A stretch of DNA of 64,000 nucleotides from JAABRU01 sp041390465 (lineage in GTDB: Bacteria; Desulfobacterota; Desulfobacteria; Desulfobacterales; Desulfococcaceae), in contig JAWKPW010000006.1 in assembly GCA_041390465.1 (NCBI GenBank), positions 1-64,000 on the forward strand, given 5' to 3'. The notes beneath the pieces were generated by a model that saw nothing but the letters and a program-made list of their open reading frames with translations, made no database searches and was not told where the DNA came from. The translations under genes were made by a program, and so were the position numbers. How positions within the stretch are numbered: position 1 is the stretch's first letter; each line of letters opens with the position of its first letter. Of the stretch, positions 1 to 8,753 are shown piece by piece.

Positions 1-48
1 ACCCGGACTGCTTAATTATTAAATAATTCAAGACAGTTAAACTCGCAG

Positions 49-78
49 GTCGGGTTAGGCCAAAGGCCGTAACCCGAC
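49..78. repeat. Palindromic intergenic repeat
   Basis: GTCGGGTTA and TAACCCGAC face each other around a GGCC-AAA-GGCC centre, giving a near-perfect hairpin just before the sucD remnant. It resembles a dispersed intergenic palindrome; it has no T run, so I do not call it a terminator. Confidence 0.5.
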
Positions 79-119
79 ATCTGATTATCCAAAAATTAAA
101 TTGGTTGTGTACTATATCA

Positions 120-330
120 AAGCCAATGGAAAAAACGGTGCAGGGATTCATTGCGGGCATGACCGCTCCTCCGGGACGGCGGCATGGGACACGCGGGAGC
201 CATCATCAGCGGCAACAGCGGCACCGGCCAGAGCAGGGCTGCATCCATGAAAGCCAACGGCATCAGCGTATGCGAAAATCTGGCCTATCTGAAAGATGTG
301 TGTCAGGAGACCTTTGCAAAGGTCTGCCCA
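120..330 (+). pseudogene. sucD: Remnant of succinyl-CoA synthetase alpha subunit (C-terminal end)
   Basis: Only the last 60 or so codons of a SucD-like protein can be read. The conserved segment TAPPGRR is followed, after a one-base shift at about 183, by MGHAGAIISGNSGTG, the hallmark C-terminal stretch of the alpha subunit of ADP/GDP-forming succinyl-CoA (or malate-CoA) ligase. A second shift lies near 125. Nothing upstream in the window supplies the CoA-binding domain or the phospho-histidine, so this is a 3' fragment, not a working gene. A strong hairpin terminator follows directly. The family assignment comes from the GHAGAI motif; the precise acyl-CoA substrate cannot be told. Confidence 0.6.
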
Positions 331-372
331 AAAAGACATCCGGAGTTTTTCAAACTCCGGATGTCTTTTTTT
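331..372 (+). terminator. Intrinsic terminator after the sucD remnant
   Basis: An 18-bp perfect stem (331-348 with 352-369) closes on a 3-base loop and runs into a T stretch. The stem is flanked by A and T runs on both sides, so it could work in both directions. Confidence 0.85.
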
Positions 373-969
373 CTGCGGGGTTACCGTGCCTGATTTTTCC
401 GTGTGCGGATTCATTTCCGTCATTTGATTTCCATCCGCAGCGCAATTTTCAAGGGGCAGCGTGGCGGTATTGGATATGCCTCTGCCATATACGCATGCAC
501 CGGCTTTCCTCCGGCAACAGTCAGATTCCGCATAACCACCGTTCTGAATGTGTTTTTCAAATTGGCATGTCTCCCTGTTTCCTTGTTTCCACACTCTGTT
601 CCGAAGTGCCAAAATGAAGTGAAACGGAATTTTGGCCAGATTTTCCGCATCTTTTCAGTGTTCCAAACTGTCAGACTGAGCCTGCCGAAGTCTGTCAGTC
701 CGGGACTCCCTGTCTCAAAACCCGGAGCGGATGGCAAAAATTTCTTTTTTGCACCTGTAAATTTTCACTTGATATTTTTTTGGGAATATCGGAAAATTGA
801 GCAGATTGGAAGTATTGCGGAGAGCAGAAGGAAGAATGCGTCAGAAAAACCGGTTGGAGCCGGGGCAGCCCCGCGCGGGTTCCGGCTGCCTGAAGGGAGA
901 ATAAAAAGGTCTGTGATTTCCAGCCTGCCGACAGGAAGCATCCCCCTGTCTGAAAAGGAGAAAAATACC
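373..969. other. Intergenic leader region with one family-B repeat
   Basis: No gene is supported here. Positions about 598-712 carry a copy of the dispersed repeat that contains AATGAAGTGAAACGGAATTT and ends in GTCCGGGACTCCCTG (family B, further copies near 21430, 22232, 55974, 61200 and 62027-62290). A GC-rich inverted stretch at about 852-890 could fold in the leader of the metal-binding protein gene, but I recognise no riboswitch class. Confidence 0.5.
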
Positions 970-1911
970 ATGAAATTCTGTTGTTCGCTGGCAATCATCA
1001 TGCTGCTCTGTCTGTCTTTTGCTGACGCGGCATCAACTGCGGAGGAAGCACAGGCAAAAAAAATGGTGCTTGTCTGCTCCACCACCCAGATTGCGGATTT
1101 TGCCCGTCAGGTGGCCGGAGATCGGTGTGAGGTCAAATCCATTCTTGCGCCCGGCGCTGATCCCCACACCTATATGCCCGCGCCAAAGGATGTGCAGGCG
1201 GTCATGGCAGCGGATCTGACCCTGCAGAACGGTCTTCATCTGGAAGGAAAAAACTGGATGGCAAATCTGGCAGCAGATGCGGGAAAACCCCTGATTACCT
1301 GCACGGAAGGCATAGAGCCCATTGCCTTTGAATCTTCCGGAGAAAAAATTGCTGATCCCCATGCCTGGTTTTCCCCCCGCAATGCAGCCGTGTATGTGAA
1401 CAATATTCTGAGAGCCCTGATTGAAGCCGATCCTTCCGGCAGAAGGCATTATGAGGCAGGAACCAGACTTTTTCTGCAGCAGTTGCGCGTATTGGACGCA
1501 TGGATACGGGAGCAGGTCAGCCGCATTCCTCCTGATCGACGCGTACTGGTGACAAGTCATGATGCGTTCAATTATTTCTGCCGCGAATACCGCTTCAACG
1601 CGGCGCATGATTATCTCAGTCTTGCACCGGTGGGATGGTCAACCGGCAGCGAGGTTGGTGCCGGCATGACGCCGGAACGGAGGAAAACCGTCACAGATTC
1701 CATCCGCAGCTACAGGGCTCCGGCCGTATTTGTGGAAACCAGCGTCAATCCCAAACTGATACGGGAGATTGCACAGGATGCAGGCATCCGGGTGGGAGGG
1801 CAGTTGTATTCTGATTCCATGGGGGAGAAAGGAAGCGCGGGAGAAACCTATATCGGGATGATGCGGGAAAACACCCTGACCATTCTGGAGGCTCTGGCTG
1901 CATCCTTCTAA
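970..1911 (+). CDS. Metal ABC transporter periplasmic substrate-binding protein (ZnuA/TroA family)
   Basis: This 313-residue protein binds a divalent metal (Zn or Mn) in the periplasm and hands it to an ABC permease. The chosen ATG follows AAGGAG at a good distance and gives a signal peptide of about 20 residues ending ADA. The cluster A-I metal ligands are visible: His66 in DPHTY, His131 in DPHAW, His197 in SHDAF and an acidic residue in the YSDSM segment near residue 286. The C-terminus GETYIGMMRENTLTILEAL is typical of the family. No His-rich loop is present, which leans toward Mn or mixed specificity, but this is not decisive. No ATPase or permease gene lies nearby, so it is an orphan in this window. 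Confidence 0.85.
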   Translation: MKFCCSLAIIMLLCLSFADAASTAEEAQAKKMVLVCSTTQIADFARQVAGDRCEVKSILAPGADPHTYMPAPKDVQAVMAADLTLQNGLHLEGKNWMANLAADAGKPLITCTEGIEPIAFESSGEKIADPHAWFSPRNAAVYVNNILRALIEADPSGRRHYEAGTRLFLQQLRVLDAWIREQVSRIPPDRRVLVTSHDAFNYFCREYRFNAAHDYLSLAPVGWSTGSEVGAGMTPERRKTVTDSIRSYRAPAVFVETSVNPKLIREIAQDAGIRVGGQLYSDSMGEKGSAGETYIGMMRENTLTILEALAASF

Positions 1912-2460
1912 GCTGCGGCAAAAATGTTTCATCCTGTTTTTTGGAGAAAATTCAGGGTGATCAAAAAGATATTATCCTTTATGCGAATTAACAGTCAGAA
2001 GCTGTTTTAAAAATACCGGCACCCGGATTTCCGGAGTGCAAAAGTTAAGTCCCGAAGCGGGCGATCTTTTGCAGTTTTGCGAAAAACCGCCCTCCGGCCC
2101 TGATTTTCGCACTCCTTTTTTTCCGGAGCCTCTGGGTTGAAGCGAAAAAATTTCGGAACAAACTCCGCCGATATTTTTAAAACAGCTTCTTAATACTACT
2201 TTGGTAAAAATTTCAGAATGAAGAAAAAACAGATTGCTGTCTGTTCATGCAGGATTTGACAACTTTTGAAAAGTTGCCAAATCGTGGCAGAACCTGACGC
2301 TTGCTTCACATTCTTTATAAGCCGGGAAACAGTGCACAGAAATCTTTTGCAGAAAATGAAAAATATGAGACAAGACAAAAGGTTTCAAAGACTGCCCCGG
2401 CATGGGGAGAGATTCTGAACCCCAAATTGCTTTTATCCCATATATAAAGACGGTTGAACT
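1912..2460. other. Intergenic region with two repeat elements
   Basis: No gene is supported. The stretch holds a 194-bp element with terminal inverted repeats (1997-2190) and a degenerate copy of the GATTTGACAACTTTT palindromic repeat (family C, about 2253-2285). Confidence 0.5.
1997..2190. repeat. MITE-like element with 24-bp terminal inverted repeats
   Basis: Left end 1997-2020 and right end 2167-2190 are inverted copies with 23 of 24 positions matching (AGAAGCTGTTTTAAAAATA at the left). The interior has further imperfect pairing and no reading frame. No convincing target duplication is seen at the edges. Confidence 0.7.
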
Positions 2461-3601
2461 ATGCAGGAAGGAATCCGGAACAATATTGCTGAACTGGGCA
2501 TATTCATCGTGTTTGAGGTGCTTTTCATTCTTTCCCTGACAAAAGGCCTCTCCCTGATGATCACCCTGCCTGTTTCCACTGTGCTGATTGTTATCCTCAT
2601 GATACGTTCGGCAAAGAACGGCCGTGCAGCCCGTCTCGCGATGGAGAAAGGGATGCAGGAAGTGGCACGGGAAAAAGAGGCCCGGAAACAGGCAGAGGAA
2701 AAACTGGAGGAAAGCAGAAAAATTTTTCAGACCTTCAGCCGATCCTGGCCGGAATCCATCCTGATGGCCGATGCACAGGCACAAATTTATTTCTGGAATC
2801 CTGGAGTGCAAAAGATGTTCGGTTTTCGGGAAGAGGAAATCAGGGGAAAAGACTTCCGGGAGCTTTTTGCACCTGACACCTTTGCAGCAGAGGGGGAAAA
2901 CATAAGACCTGCGGGAAAAAGAGGTGTTTCCGGCCTGACAGAGTGCAAGGCCATGCGAAAGGACAAAACGGAATTTCCGGCTGAACTCATGATGGTTTCG
3001 GTACTTCTGTATGATTTGAAATGTTTTTTGATAGCCGTCAGAGACATATCCGGACTGAAACAGAAAGAAGATGAGATGCAGGAAGCCTGCCAGACCGACC
3101 CGCTTACAAAACTTTACAACCGGCAGCATTCTTTAAACTGGCGGCACGTGAAATGGAACGTGCAAAGCGCTACAATCAGATTGTTTCCCTGATTCTTATG
3201 AATATTGACGAGTTGACAACCATTAATGAAAAATATGGAAATGAGGCCGGAGACAGTGTGATAAAGGCGCTCGCGGCAATTGCGGGAAACAATGTCCGGA
3301 GTGTGGATATTCCGGCCCGGATGAACGGAGGCGAAATCGCTGTTCTGCTGCCCGGCACCGGTTCGGAAATGGCGGTGATCACGGCGGAACGGCTTCGGGA
3401 GATGGCTGAAAACACAATCATTCCCGCGGGGGAAGAGCATATCTCCTTTACTGTCAGTGCCGGAGTTTCCCGAATCCTGAGCAGTCCGTTCCATCTGAAC
3501 ATCCTGCTCAGGATGCGGACAGTGCCCTTTTTGCAGCCAAAGAAAAGGGGGGAAACCGGGTGGAAGTCTGCACTTATGAAAATGAGATTTATCCGGAATA
3601 A
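2461..3601 (+). pseudogene. Broken membrane-anchored PAS-GGDEF protein
   Basis: Read through two single-base frameshifts (about 3126 and 3509) this encodes two N-terminal membrane segments (roughly residues 8-55), a coiled-coil linker, a PAS domain (about 85-205) and a GGDEF domain beginning TDPLTKLYNR. GGDEF proteins make the second messenger c-di-GMP. Here the active-site loop reads RMNGGEIAVLLP where RYGGEEFAVLLP is expected, so the catalytic site looks altered as well as the frame broken. The correct end is the TAA at 3599-3601 reached in the restored frame (ending ENEIYPE). Either a decayed cyclase or a sequencing artefact combined with a degenerate, non-catalytic GGDEF domain. Confidence 0.75.
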
Positions 3602-3853
3602 AGATGGACAGAAAATGCACACCGCAAATCGGCAGGATACTGCTCCCACTTTGCCGCAGAGTTTGTCTGACAACAAATCCCCATTGAATTTATAAAATAT
3701 TCACTTCCTGTTTCCACACCTTGCGTCAATGCCGCAAGGTCAGGATTCGGGAGAAAATGCAGACTCCCAAACCCTTTGTCAGGAACTCCGAATCAGTCAT
3801 TTTCCGCCCGGTCTGATGGCGCTGACGAGTTTTTCGATGGGGAATCGCTATGA

Positions 3854-3984
3854 TACCGATTCCCCATTGATCTGAAACATACGTTTTTCAGAAAAACCCG
3901 ATTTTTCCGGAAAAATCCGGTTTTTGAACACACGGAAACCTCTTTTTTCCTGCTTATAACTATCTTTTCAATGGAGAATTGGTA
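3854..3984. repeat. Family-A MITE-like element, copy 1
   Basis: Starts TACCGATTCCCCATTGA and ends TCAATGGAGAATTGGTA, i.e. the family inverted ends. It is flanked on both sides by TGA (3851-3853 and 3985-3987), the size and form of target duplication seen at other copies. Confidence 0.75.
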
Positions 3985-3987
3985 TGA

Positions 3988-4108
3988 TACTGATTCTTCA
4001 TTGAAAACATGCTTTCTGTCAGGTTTGTTTTAACCGCAAAGGGCACAAAGAGGGCACAAAGGTCACAATAAACTGACAGGACTGCATAAAATCAATGGCG
4101 AATCGGTA
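3988..4108. repeat. Family-A MITE-like element, copy 2
   Basis: Starts TACTGATTCTTCATTGAAAA and ends AATGGCGAATCGGTA. It shares the TGA at 3985-3987 with copy 1 and has another TGA at 4109-4111. The interior has the ACCGCAAAGGGCACAAAGAG core common to long family members. Confidence 0.75.
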
Positions 4109-4480
4109 TGACACCTCATCGAATGGAAAACAATTCTCAATTTTCATGCAAAAACGGATATTGGTCAATCTTTCTCCCTGCTTTTTCCTGAAGAAAACTC
4201 TGTACATCCTGCAAACTGAGGTTGACATGTCATTCCCAAGAGGGTAAAAGGGATTCTTTTTTAATATATACTTAAAAAAAGGTTGATGTTTTAAGCAGGA
4301 CTTGGGGATTTGAGCCGGATTTGACAACTTTCCGGAAGTTGTCAAATCTTCGGGAAACAGTATGCAAAGCCGGTTAAATGGACGGATGCCGTTCCCGAAG
4401 TTTGTCAAAATTGTGAAACACTGTGTATGCTGAAGCAAAAATCAGTTGGTTCAAACAAATGAAAAAGAGGAGATTTTTTA

Positions 4481-5828
4481 ATGCACGACATACTGCGTCT
4501 GATCAAAGAAAGAGATCCGGTGGAAAAGGATCCCACCGGTTGTGGCTGAAGTTGTGGAAACCATTCAGCCGGTGCTGGATCGCAATCCCGAATACCGCCA
4601 GGCTGCTGTGATGGAAAGAATTACAGAACCGGAACGGGTGATCATGTTCCGTGTTCCCTGGATGGATGACCGGGGACAGGTTCGGGTCAACCGGGGATTC
4701 CGGATACAGATGAACAGTGCCATCGGTCCCTATAAGGGGGGATTCCGCTTTCATCCCTCGGTAAACTTGGGGATTCTCAAATTTCTGGCCTTTGAGCAGG
4801 TGTTCAAAAACGCGCTGACCACACTGCCCATGGGCGGCGGCAAAGGCGGGTCCGATTTTGATCCCAAAGGCAAATCCGACAATGAAGTCATGCGCTTCTG
4901 TCAAAGTTTCATGATCGAGCTTTTCCGTCATATCGGGCCAAATACGGATGTGCCGGCCGGAGACATTGGTGTCGGGGCAAGAGAAATCGGCTATCTTTTC
5001 GGCATGTACAAGAAACTGCGCAATGAATTTACCGGAGTGCTGACCGGCAAAAGTCTCAACTGGGGCGGCAGTCTGATTCGTCCCGAAGCCACCGGATACG
5101 GCTGCGTGTATTTTGCAGCGGAAATGCTGGCCACGCGCGATGAGACTCTGGATGGAAAAGTCTGTCTGGTTTCCGGTTCCGGAAATGTGGCTCAGTTCAC
5201 TGTGGAAAAAATCCTGCAGATGGGCGGAAAGACTGTCACGCTTTCAGATTCTTCCGGTTATATTTTCGATGAAGAGGGAATTGACGCATCGAAGCTGGAA
5301 TATGTCAAATATCTCAAGAATGTGCGGCGGGGACGGATCAAAGAGTATGCGGACAAATATCGACGGGCTGTTTACACCCCGGTGGATCCGGCACTGGATT
5401 GCAACCCTCTGTGGAATCACAAGGCAGACTGCGCATTTCCCTGTGCCACCCAAAATGAAATTCTGGGCAAGGATGCTCAGAATCTGATGAAAAACGGGGT
5501 GAAACTCGTCAGCGAGGGAGCCAATATGCCCTCTGTGCCTGATGCCATCAATATTTTTCTGGATCAGAAAATCCTTTATGCACCCGGCAAAGCCTCCAAC
5601 GCCGGAGGGGTGGCAGTATCCGGTCTGGAAATGTCCCAAAACAGCATGCGTCTCAACTGGCCCCGGGAAGAGGTGGACGGCCGTCTGAAAATAATTATGA
5701 AATCCATCCATAAAACCTGTCTGGATGCCGCAGCAGAATACGGACAGCCGGGCAATTACATGGCAGGGGCCAATATCGCGGGATTTGTCAAGGTGGTCAA
5801 TGCCATGCTGGATCAGGGACTGGTCTGA
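4481..5828 (+). CDS. gdhA: NADP-type glutamate dehydrogenase, N-terminus frameshifted
   Basis: Catalyses reductive amination of 2-oxoglutarate with ammonia to glutamate in the cytoplasm. From 4542 on, 428 residues read cleanly: the substrate-binding stretch with the catalytic lysine in PMGGGKGG, the TDVPAGDIG segment, the GSGNVAQF dinucleotide fold and the C-terminal KASNAGGVAVSGLEM region of the hexameric family-I enzymes. The natural start is very likely ATG 4481, which has GAGGAG eight bases upstream and encodes MHDILRLIKERDPVEK, but a one-base shift at about 4527-4541 separates it from the main frame; the alternative is initiation at GTG 4542, which would make the protein some 20 residues short. 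An imperfect hairpin follows at 5857-5883. Confidence 0.85.
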
Positions 5829-5856
5829 TCCCCGTCTGTTCTGATTTCTCATTCTC

Positions 5857-5883
5857 CGGTTCCCGTATCCAAAGCGGGAACCG
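5857..5883. terminator. Hairpin between gdhA and ybeY
   Basis: CGGTTCCCG (5857-5865) pairs perfectly with CGGGAACCG (5875-5883) around a 9-base loop. It lies between two converging genes. No long T run follows on either strand, so termination is probable rather than certain. Confidence 0.5.
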
Positions 5884-5977
5884 TGCTTCCCTGAATCCAT
5901 CTTCCGGAGTTCCTGCTCTGTCAGATGAACACAACATGAGCCCGGACATGAATCCTGCCATCAGCTTCCGGAGAAAA

Positions 5978-6445
5978 TCAAAAATGCTTTTGCCGGATGA
6001 GTGCCAGCAGTTCCCCGCTTTTTCTTTCCATGCGCAGTTCTTCCTCTTCGGATTTTTCATGATCATATCCAAACAGGTGAAGTATGCCGTGTATGAGCAG
6101 CTCATCAAGCCTTTCTTCAAAGGAGATTCCCATGTCTTCCGCCTCCCTGAGAGCCGTATCAGCGGAAATGACCACATCTCCAAGCAGATACGGGGAAATA
6201 TCGGAAAACTCGCCTTCCTGCATGGGAAAGGCGATGACATTGGTTGCCCCCTTCCGTTTCAGATAGACTTCATTGTATTCAGCGATTTCCGGATCTTCAC
6301 AGATCAGCACGGACAGCTCGGCATCAGGCGATCCCAGAGCGTGCAGGACTGTCAGCGCGATCCGCCTTATCCTTTCCGGTGCTGCCGGATCCGCCTCTGT
6401 CCTCTCCGGTGACAGATTTCGATTGTCTGTGATCAGTACTCCCAT
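5978..6445 (-). CDS. ybeY: Endoribonuclease YbeY (16S rRNA maturation)
   Basis: A 155-residue metallo-endoribonuclease that takes part in 16S rRNA 3' processing and ribosome quality control. The zinc-binding signature HGILHLFGYDH is intact and sits at the usual place near residues 118-128, preceded by the conserved KRKGATNVIAFP segment. The ATG at 6445 follows AAAGGAG closely. It is the last gene of a phoH-pgpH-ybeY operon, an order known from many bacteria. The upstream pgpH frame runs 122 bases into this gene, an unusually long overlap that might mean that pgpH really ends earlier through a frame error. Confidence 0.93.
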   Translation of the reverse strand: MGVLITDNRNLSPERTEADPAAPERIRRIALTVLHALGSPDAELSVLICEDPEIAEYNEVYLKRKGATNVIAFPMQEGEFSDISPYLLGDVVISADTALREAEDMGISFEERLDELLIHGILHLFGYDHEKSEEEELRMERKSGELLALIRQKHF

Positions 6446-8753
6446 TTTTCTCCTTTCCGTCTGTCCCCGCCCTCTGTTCCGGGTATTCAATGCGGTGATG
6501 ATGGATGCCGTTGAGTATTTTGTTGAAGGTTTTTGAAATGTTGTCCAAATCCCGCAGCGTGAGTTCACAGTCATCCAACTGACCGTCAGTGAACACATTG
6601 GTAATCAGATTCCGGACCAGTCCCTGAATCCTGGAGGGTGTGGGATTTTCCAGAGTCCGGGATGCCGCCTCCACCACATCCGCGAGCATGACCAGCGCAA
6701 TTTCACGGGTCTGGGGCTTTGGACCCGGATAACGGTAATCGGCAATGTTGACCGCATCCTCTCCCTTGAGCTGTTTGGCCTTTTCATAAAAATATTTGAT
6801 CAGACTTGTGCCGTGATGCTGGCGGATGGCATCCGCAATGTCCGGGCCAAGTTTGTTTTTCACGGCCATATCCACGCCGTCTTTGACATGGGAAATCAGA
6901 ATCAGGCCGGACATGGAAGGAGCCAGTTTGTCATGACGGTTTTTGCCATCCTTCTGATTTTCAACAAAATAGAGCGGTTTGCGGATCTTGCCGATATCGT
7001 GATAGTATCCGCATACCTTTGCCAGCAGGGGATTGGCTCCGATTTCGGCCGCGGCCGCCTCCACCATGGAGCCCACCACCACGCAGTGATGGTAGGTTCC
7101 GGGAGCCTCCATCATCAGTCTGCGCAGAATGGGCTGTTCCAGATTCGCCAGCTCCAGCAGGGTGATATCCGTAATATATCCAAAAATCATTTCCATAAGC
7201 GGCACAACGCCTGCTGTGATTACACCGGAAATGATTCCGCTCATAAACGCGGCAGACCAGATCCAGAAGATTCCTGTTCCTGAAAAATCCCCCATATAAA
7301 GGGACAGGGCAGCAGACAGCCCCATGTTCAGGATCCCTATCTTGAACCCTGCCCGGATAAAGACCTTTCTCTCCCGGCAGCTCTGCATCCAGTAGGCAGC
7401 CATGAGACAGGTGAGAAAAAAATAGACAAACACCTCAAAGCGGCTCTGAAAGATCACGGCAACACAGAAAGAAAGAACCATTGAATAGGTTATGGCGACC
7501 CCGAATCCCATGAAAAGACAGACTGTCATGGCTCCGGATGCCAGAGGAATGCCGAAAAATCTGGAATTTTCAGACAGATCAAAAGGCGTGCTTCGGGCCA
7601 GGGAATCAAAAACCGTGAGGGATATGCCCGGAAAAAGGAAGTAAAGAGCCAGCATGACAGAAAGAAACAGCAGTTCCCGGTTTGTTCGCAGTCTCCGTCT
7701 GCCGGGCTGCCGCGTATGCAGAAAAACCGTTATGATCAGAAGACTCATCACGATTGCCAGGTTCCCAATCACCCTGGCAAACCGGCTTTCCTGCCGATGC
7801 TGTCTGCGCAGGGCTTCGAGTTTGAGCAGTTGCAGATCCGTGACCCGCTCCCCCTCCCGCAGAAGCATTTCTCCGGCCTTGATTTTGTAGAAGATGGGCT
7901 GAACCGATTCTGCGGCTTTTGTCTTTCTCTGTTCGGTTTCATTCAGATTGAAGGTGATATTGGGCTGAAGGAGCTGCTGGGTGACATCCACAATCAGGTT
8001 GACCAAAGTGTAATTCTGCTCCCTGAGAATGGGCTGTCCCACAATGCGCACCATGGTTTTGGCCTGATCCAGCCCGTAAAATTTCTTCAGATTTGTCACA
8101 ATCCGTTCTTCCTGGGAGCCAACAGTTCTCAGTACGATCCCCCGTTCCGACTCCCGCATGAGAAGTTCTTTGTTGGCCACCACCCCGTTTTCCAGTATTT
8201 CTTTCAGAATTTTCAGAATCAAATCAGAAACAGACGAGGAAAACTCAGCGGTTTCCAGAATTCGGAAAGCCCCGGTGCTGAACACAATGCCAATCTGTTT
8301 TTCAAATTCCTCTTTTTTTTCCCAAATCCGTTCATTAAGACTTTTTCTTCCATTTTCCGCTTCATCGCTGTCGGAAGAAAAGGTTTCCGCCGATTCCCTG
8401 ATCCTGTCTTCCTCTTCCCGCAGTATATCCTGCATCATGTGAAATGCGTTTTCCACATCCAGCGTGATTTTGGAGACCAGTTCCGCATTGTGATCATAGA
8501 CGGTGAGAACAGATTCGGCAGACTCCTTGCGTTTTTTTTCCGTTGCGGCTTTGTCTTCAATGAGAAAATCAGCCGGAGCCTTGATATCCCTGTCTGCCAC
8601 GTCTCCCTGCTGCCAGGTGTGTTTTGTGAAAATGATATGGGGATACAGAATGACAGTAAACACGGTCATCAGAGAAAAAAGCAGCAGCCACCGGACCGGT
8701 TCCCCGGTTTTCAGAAATTCGGCGAGATCGTTTTTGATTTTTCCGATTTTCAT
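6324..8753 (-). CDS. pgpH: 7TM-HD phosphohydrolase, PgpH-like (c-di-AMP phosphodiesterase family)
   Basis: A membrane protein of 809 residues. It has one N-terminal membrane helix (about 23-42), a long acidic extracytoplasmic region (7TMR-HDED, about 45-320), a block of seven membrane helices (about 330-550), and a cytoplasmic HD domain with H...HD in TYHHCV and YYHDIGKIRKP near residue 583, followed by the second metal histidines in HHGTSLIKYF. Characterised members hydrolyse c-di-AMP. Its ATG overlaps the stop codon of phoH by four bases (ATGA), so the two are translationally coupled. The last 40 residues, which overlap ybeY, are of low complexity and not family-like; the true C-terminus may be near HHHRIEYPE. 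Confidence 0.88.
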   Translation of the reverse strand: MKIGKIKNDLAEFLKTGEPVRWLLLFSLMTVFTVILYPHIIFTKHTWQQGDVADRDIKAPADFLIEDKAATEKKRKESAESVLTVYDHNAELVSKITLDVENAFHMMQDILREEEDRIRESAETFSSDSDEAENGRKSLNERIWEKKEEFEKQIGIVFSTGAFRILETAEFSSSVSDLILKILKEILENGVVANKELLMRESERGIVLRTVGSQEERIVTNLKKFYGLDQAKTMVRIVGQPILREQNYTLVNLIVDVTQQLLQPNITFNLNETEQRKTKAAESVQPIFYKIKAGEMLLREGERVTDLQLLKLEALRRQHRQESRFARVIGNLAIVMSLLIITVFLHTRQPGRRRLRTNRELLFLSVMLALYFLFPGISLTVFDSLARSTPFDLSENSRFFGIPLASGAMTVCLFMGFGVAITYSMVLSFCVAVIFQSRFEVFVYFFLTCLMAAYWMQSCRERKVFIRAGFKIGILNMGLSAALSLYMGDFSGTGIFWIWSAAFMSGIISGVITAGVVPLMEMIFGYITDITLLELANLEQPILRRLMMEAPGTYHHCVVVGSMVEAAAAEIGANPLLAKVCGYYHDIGKIRKPLYFVENQKDGKNRHDKLAPSMSGLILISHVKDGVDMAVKNKLGPDIADAIRQHHGTSLIKYFYEKAKQLKGEDAVNIADYRYPGPKPQTREIALVMLADVVEAASRTLENPTPSRIQGLVRNLITNVFTDGQLDDCELTLRDLDNISKTFNKILNGIHHHRIEYPEQRAGTDGKEKNGSTDHRQSKSVTGEDRGGSGSTGKDKADRADSPARSGIA

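Larger units (their letters stand above)
3602..4480. other. Intergenic repeat field before gdhA
   Basis: No gene is supported. The stretch holds at least two family-A MITE-like elements placed end to end (3854-3984 and 3988-4108), the right end of a further one finishing at 3850, and a family-C palindrome (about 4318-4350, GATTTGACAACTTTCC facing GGAAGTTGTCAAATC). The last 100 bases are the leader of gdhA. Confidence 0.6.

Noticed and set aside
850..965. Cobalamin or metal riboswitch in the leader of the metal-binding protein gene
   Set aside because: GC-rich pairing exists but none of the conserved boxes of the cobalamin, NiCo or Mn classes can be found.
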